Shown here: piece by piece, positions 58,140 through 64,000 of the stretch
Position numbering within the stretch: position 1 is the stretch's first letter
How the letters are laid out: each line of letters starts with the position of its first letter
Source of the DNA: Nepenthes gracilis
Taxonomy: Eukaryota; Streptophyta; Magnoliopsida; Caryophyllales; Nepenthaceae
Length of the DNA: 64,000 nucleotides
Reading direction: 5' to 3'
Assembly (NCBI GenBank): GCA_033239525.1
Contig: BSYO01000036.1
Span: 3,370,126 to 3,434,125 of the forward strand
Position numbers and translations under genes: made by a program
Notes under the pieces: model-generated
What the model was told of the DNA's origin: nothing
Databases searched by the model: none
Seen by the model: the letters and a program-made list of their open reading frames with translations, nothing else

Positions 58140-61100
58140 TTGCCGTGACACTATAGGTGCTTTACAGAGTTATGCAAGTGTCAGTGTTGCACACTATAGG
58201 TAAACGAGACGATACTAATTTCCTGATACCTCGATTAATTCAGACTCATACTCCACACCCCACAATCCAATTGCAGGGTATAAAATTCTCAACTTTTATC
58301 ACTATAAATAATACATTTACCTTATATGCCATTACCATAAAATCCCAATCCAAGGCACTGGTCTTCTTTGCTGTCCAACCAAGGGATAGGAACATTTCTC
58401 AATCCGGTGACTAAGCTGTCTACATCTTAGAACATGTTCCCAAAATTTCCTCAAAAAGATATGTATCCATAGATTATCCACAAACATATACCAAGATGTA
58501 TCTTTATTATCTCGAACACTGGGTCACGGCGAACACTATCTCAAATCTCAAGATTCATATTCCAACTTATATAAGGTAAACATTATCATATCTCCTTCTG
58601 GATACGAGTCACCATGACTGGATAATCAAATCTATCTTCTAACTTTATCTTAATCCTACTCTAAGCCTGTAAAGTTTAGATAACTAGAACTACTGAGCCT
58701 AATTTAATCATCCTAAACCCTTATCTACTTATTCAATCTTTCTTATTTTATCCTAAACTTTCACTTTATATTCTGATTAAATTTAAGGCATCTCTTTCTT
58801 TGATACCAACTGTGACGACCGTATTTTTTACCGAAAATTTGACAGAATTTTCTCTATAATACGGATATCAGTCGAAATACAAAACCTATGAAATAAACCT
58901 GCGGAAACAACTATATTCATTGGATACATCAGAAGCTAAATTACAAAATACTCCAAAAGGTATAATTTCATATGCTAAGACTTCAAGCAATCCTGAGTCT
59001 CCGACTAACAATCCTCTACTTTGCTCGATCAAGTGTAGGCATGTGCTACTCTGGAGATAAGAAGAAGTAAGGATGAGTTAAAAGTCCAAGAAGTACAATA
59101 TATACATCAAGGACATACGTAATTTTATATTCGAAACATAATAATGCATATATGAAAGACAAAGGGGCATTTAAGATTCAATTCATGATTTTAGGAAGGA
59201 ATACTTTCATGATTCGTTCCATATTTCTTTTATTCGTTTCCTTCTCATTATTTTGATTATCTATTCATTACTGAAAGCTTATTTCATTAAGAGACAAAGA
59301 TCAATAGGCTTTACTGACAAAGGAGTGGTTGGTCGTAATTTGGATTGTATTTACTCCACACAATTTATGACCAAAATCCTCCTATTCTCGACCCTGAGGG
59401 GAGCCGTCTACATATCATCCTTATAGATGGAGCCAATCAGCCTCTTCGGTCTAGCCGTAAGCGGTTCCAGATTAAGTAACGACCGTCTATTATAACATAC
59501 TAAAACATATGAATGAATTTCATCCATTTAAAAACACAGCCCAAGATATATGGCCAGAGTAATCTTAGAGTTCCTACTGTGATATTCTTGACATGTCAAA
59601 ATTTGTTATCATAATCCTTAATCCAAATTCTTAATTCCTTATTTCATCAGGGAATTCTGTTCTTAAGCGCTAAAGTAAATTCATTCGTTCTCACTCTATT
59701 AGAAAACGTTTTATAAATCAAACAGATAATCATTCCGTAGAACAGTTCAGAAGTTCATCACTTAATTACAAAATTTCCTCCATCATAATATTTTATTTTT
59801 ATAAGTATATTTTTATATTCTTCATGAGTTTAGGTCATCGCATGTTCATAGTTCATATCACGTGAGTTTAGATTCTCACGTATTCATAATTCATCCATAA
59901 TATTTTCAGAAATTTAGGAGGATTAAGAATTTTTTTTATTATACCAGACAGAATTCTTAAAACTTTCAATCATTAATTCTTTCGTAAACGAATCATAATA
60001 GAATTTTAAAATATTCAAATCATTGTGTTTATGATATGTGCATAAATTATCATAAGATTGGAACAATTAGAAAATTCTTACCATAATGAACCTATCATGT
60101 CTCTGGAGCTTTCGGATTACAAATTCCTCTGCGCTTTTATGTATCATAATTTTTGAAGTTAGAATCATGCATAATTATGATATTTCGAATATGGTTCAAA
60201 AAGAGGCATGCGTTAGGATTCCGGAGAACATAAAATCATACAAAGTTACCAATTCGGACACCCAATTGATAAATTTACTTATTCATGGTGCGAATAATAA
60301 TATCCTAGAGCCAACTTATTCGTAAATCTCAATTTAGTCAGCTAATTTCTCCAGGTCATGGGTTTAGGGTTTCTTATCTGAAAATGGGTCAAAACTACTA
60401 ATCCGGGTACAACCTTCACACAATCACTTATCAATGTCATAGGTAACAATTATCTTAGGTCAATTCATGCATTAAACCCAATATGATTGATCAAACATGA
60501 TCCAGATGCATCCTAGGATTCCGCTGAACGGATTTTCACCTAAAATTACCAAATTGTGTATCAAATCGATAAATTAACTTATATTAGACATTGGTAATGA
60601 TATTCTAGTCTCAAATTAGGCAAAAACCCTAAATATTTGTGGGTAAAAGGGCCCGGCGCATGTGAATAGTGCCGTGCGGGTGCTAGGATTTTGGAAGAGT
60701 GAAATACCACTCAAAACTTAATACTTGTACATGATTTTGATGTATTATCATAATTAAGTTATAGACAATATAAAATATAAATTTATTCGGTATCGGAATG
60801 AAGATACCTAAAAAAATAGAATAAAAGTGCATGAAAATGACAGATAAGAGTATGAATACAGTTGTCGCGACCCGATCTATAATTTTTCTAACTAGCTCAA
60901 GCTTGGATTTGAACTCGGGAACCTCAAATTGCCCCTTCTCTCTCTTCTCCTCCTCCCTCTCTCTTCTTCTCCCTGAAAAAGTCGTGAAATTCCTGACTGC
61001 GAACCCACACGCGACTTTAAAACAGGCTAGCGCTTGAGCGCGTGGCGAGCGCCTGGAAGGCGCCCAGTGGGCAGCCTGACTCCACGGCCCAATTGCGACC

Positions 61101-61450
61101 CTGAAACATATTTTTTCACGTACTTCAAGCCTAATATTGATTATATTTATTTATTATCCCGAGATTACTATAATTTAAAGCTCAAATCATATTTACGAAT
61201 TAATATTTTGAGATTAGATACCAGTTCTCAGTCCCACCAATTTCAGGTCTTTGGCCTTTTCGATCTAACTTCTCCCACATCTATAAACCTCGATCCACTT
61301 ATATTATTTTATTTGCTCCTAATTACCATATCGTGGGAACCGGTACCCTACACAAATTATATATACTCATTTATATATTATATATCTTATTGAATTTTTG
61401 ACTCACTCTTTACTTCTATTTTATTATCCCCCTTTAGATAAGCGGGTTTG
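58140..61450 (-). mobile_element. Truncated copy of the 48-56 kb gypsy family, reverse orientation
   Basis: On the - strand the LTR ends ...GGTCGTCACA at 58812, followed by GTTGGTATCA, a primer site. Internal sequence to about 58140 parallels 50500-51480, including a decayed zinc-knuckle region ('gattgagaaatgttcctatc') and 'ccagtgccttggattgggat'. LTR text such as 'gagctagttagaaaaattat' (about 60877-60896) matches 48589-48608. The start of the LTR is diverged, so 61450 is approximate. The rest of the internal region and the second LTR are missing. Confidence 0.65.
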
Positions 61451-62930
61451 ATACCTGCCGGGTGATCGGGAGTAAAGAATATGATATTTATGAAGATTTT
61501 AGATTAAATTATGAAATGTTTAAAATATTGTATCTCAATTTTTGGACAGTAGATAATATGTTTATATTATTTAGATAGCGGGTTGTAATTGTTAAGTTGA
61601 ATGTCGGTCATTTTGGTATTTTATTTATGGTCAGTAGACATGTTCAGTAGTAGACAGCAATGGGTTAAATTTCTGTATAAATGTCATTATGGCTTTCTGA
61701 TTTGTAGGTTAAATTTCAGTTATCTGATGATTAATTATCAATTATACATTATTAGTTACGACTGTAATTTTTAGTTTTTAATAGTTTTTATGAATTTTAT
61801 TTTTGCAGATTGTATGCTTTGATTATGATATGATTGGGATAAAGTTCCTAACGTAAGGTTTGATGTCATGGTTGGGTCGATGTCGGAGTTACATTGAACG
61901 TAGTATATCTTGGATCCTGTGTACAGTTTATATTATTTTTTTTTGTAATCGGTCAAGTTATTGATATGAAGTCCACGCCAAAATAATTATTTAGATGGTA
62001 ATTTGGGTTAATTAATAATACTTGGTTAATTGTTAATGATGGGTTTGGAATTTGAGGATGTGTCCTAATAAAGTGAGTTGATACAAAGGAACGTTAAGGC
62101 AACCAAAAACTTATACATAGGAATAAGTTATTCTCGATTTAGGAAGGACCATATCTTGTGTCAGTTATACTCTATAATGGGACGTATGCACCTAAAATGA
62201 AATGCTAGTCCCGTGTATTTGGATCACCCTTTATTTTAAAAAATATTATTAACAAAGAGGCTATCGTAAAAGTTTAGAGGTGTGTTGGATTCCTCACTTT
62301 GAAGTAATTTTATGATGTAAATAATTTTATATGTTATCAAAAAAAAATTTTTAATTTGGTTTTTATGAAGTTACATGTATGTGTGTTGTTCATTATATGG
62401 CAATGATAGACTATGAATCAAACAATTAATTTTAACACATTATCTATAAAACGCAACAACTCGATTGATTGGCTACGATGTTCGTTCAATAATACTATAT
62501 AGCCTTGAGTATGGTTGCACACATACCTAAAATTCAATAAAACTTGGGGGCTTAAAAACCAAGCGTTCGATACCCTTTCAAGAGGTCAAGTAATAGGTAG
62601 GGTGAGGTCTATAAAGACTTGAATATAAATAGTCACTCAACTTATTAAATTTCAGGAATGCCACATATGTACAAGTGTTAATGAAGCTCTCTATAGGATA
62701 TGCACAATTAGTCACACAATCAAGGACTAGCAACGGTAGTCTAAAAACTTAGTTGAAAATTAATTTTATCATCCCATGATCAAAGATCAAGAGACATGTG
62801 CTTGGGGGTTAAATCCCCCAATCTACATCTATTTAAAGCTACTATTGTTATATAGATGTGAAAAATTCAGAAGATATTCATTAAAGAGCAAGCTACATTA
62901 TCCTACTACAAAGTTGTGGTATAAAATTAC
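61451..62930. other. Intergenic DNA, LTR-like in part
   Basis: 61520-62000 has gypsy-LTR-like text ('gggtcgatgtcggagttaca', 61875-61894). No domain or terminus is recognised. Confidence 0.35.
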
Positions 62931-62939
62931 AAATTAAGG

Positions 62940-64000
62940 GGCTGAAATTAATTAGCAACCCTATAGCTAATGTAAGAGACGAGTCTTTAATTTATAATAA
63001 TCACGATTAATTAAATTAATATAATTAAAATTGAGATCAAATGATAAAAATTGGATCAAAAGTAAAAAATTAAATTGGATGTCTCGGCGCCTAATGAAGA
63101 CCCTGCTAGCACTAGAGCACCAATTTTAAATTAGTAGCATCCAAGGCACACCTGAAGGATGTCCGAGCAGCAAAAGTAGTGGATTCAGTGCTTGAGGCAA
63201 ACCCGAGCAGCACTTGAGTGTTGCGATCTAGTAAATTAGTGTTCGATGCACGTTCGAGTAACGCTCGAGCAACACCCAGTATATATATGACCTTCGATTT
63301 ATTTTTCTATCATTTTTTCAAAGAAGTTTGAGAGTAGAAAGAGAAACAAATGAGGAGAAGAGAGAGAAAAAAAGAGAGAAAGTCATAGAAGTCAAAATTA
63401 AGTTAATCCAAGCTAGATTTTGGTGAGAATTAAGTGAAGACAAAGTGTATTCTATTGCTGTTCTTTCATAATTCTCTTAGTATTTTTTTTATTGAAATGC
63501 TCATGCATAACATGAATTTGAAATATGATATTTATGTTTAATATGCATATTAAACTCTCTTTATATTATTAAGAAATTGTATAAAATTTATGCCTAAGTT
63601 CATGTATATTGAGTAAGCCAACTGAATTATGCATTTTAGCCTTCATATATGATCTGAAATTTTGGTTTAGTTCTCCTGCAAACTTAATTTCGTGCATGAT
63701 ATTATTACATGTTTGAAAACAACAATGTATATGCTTTAAATGTGCTGAAAATATACTCAATTTCTTTGCATGTAAGCTAGCTGAGTCATAAATTTTTGTA
63801 TTTCTATTGTTGAAGTCTTTACTATTTTTCTTGTAAAATGTGGTACAAATTATTATGTATTGTTGAATGTAGCTTTTATATGATTGAATAATTAGCATGT
63901 TTGAGTTTCTGTCCAGATTTTTTTATATCCTGCATGTTCAAAAAAATCCAGTAAAATTTCCTACGTATTGAGAGTTCTGCACTTTTGCTAGTTTTCTTGC
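62940..64000 (+). repeat. R1 repeat copy, cut by the window end
   Basis: 'gcacgttcgagtaacgctcg' block (63250-63270), purine tract (63330-63382), 'gaattaagttaatccaagct'-like block, then 'ttttggtgagaattaagtga', which places a possible splice donor (GTGAGA) where other copies have GGTAAAT. The 27.3-kb copy has a matching lead-in ('aattgagat...ttggatcaaaa'). Confidence 0.5.

Overview
The window looks like nuclear DNA from a flowering plant: AT-rich, packed with LTR retrotransposons of several ages nested in one another, with degraded plastid DNA and very few host genes. Two host genes are well supported. One is an intronless three-pass membrane protein gene (20143-20496, +). The other is a two-exon FCS-like zinc finger (FLZ) gene (42781-43864, -), whose 120-residue protein becomes visible only when the intron is removed. 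I cannot name the species.

Layout: 1-4.5 kb is AT-rich DNA ending in a copy of a dispersed repeat that I call R1. 4545-11278 is a structurally complete, fairly young LTR element: near-identical 1.07 kb LTRs, target duplication AATCT, primer binding site and polypurine tract. It lacks pol. It carries a frameshifted gag remnant, a 55-bp minisatellite and a long gene on the opposite strand. 11.8-17 kb holds old LTR-type repeats (families R2 and R1). 17999-19870 is a mosaic of plastid fragments (ycf2, trnP, trnW, petG, psbB, psbL-psbF-psbE, trnQ). 20.7-23.1 kb is a decayed Ty1/copia element on the - strand with a 4 x 250-bp tandem array. 25-28 kb holds R2 and R1 copies.

28093-33885 is a truncated relative of the first element, in - orientation. 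It keeps one LTR, the polypurine tract, a pseudogene copy of the same opposite-strand gene, the same 54-55-bp minisatellite and a pol fragment (RNase H, a second RNase H, integrase). 34.3-41.5 kb has a 634-bp solo LTR with target duplication TATAT and tandem R1 copies. 44558-45637 and 46581-47719 are two more solo LTRs. 48115-56466 is an old Ty3/gypsy element with 2.4 kb LTRs and degraded gag-RT; 58140-61450 is a truncated copy of the same family in reverse. The right end is another R1 copy.

The most interesting item is the pair at 4.5-11.3 and 28.1-33.9 kb. Both place a gene antisense to gag-pol, with its own TATA-like element and one 70-72-bp phase-0 intron at the same codon, next to a conserved 54-55-bp repeat array. 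One copy has shed pol but still keeps this gene mostly open. Antisense extra ORFs in Tat-type Ty3/gypsy elements are known in general. The conserved intron, promoter block and minisatellite are what I read directly here.
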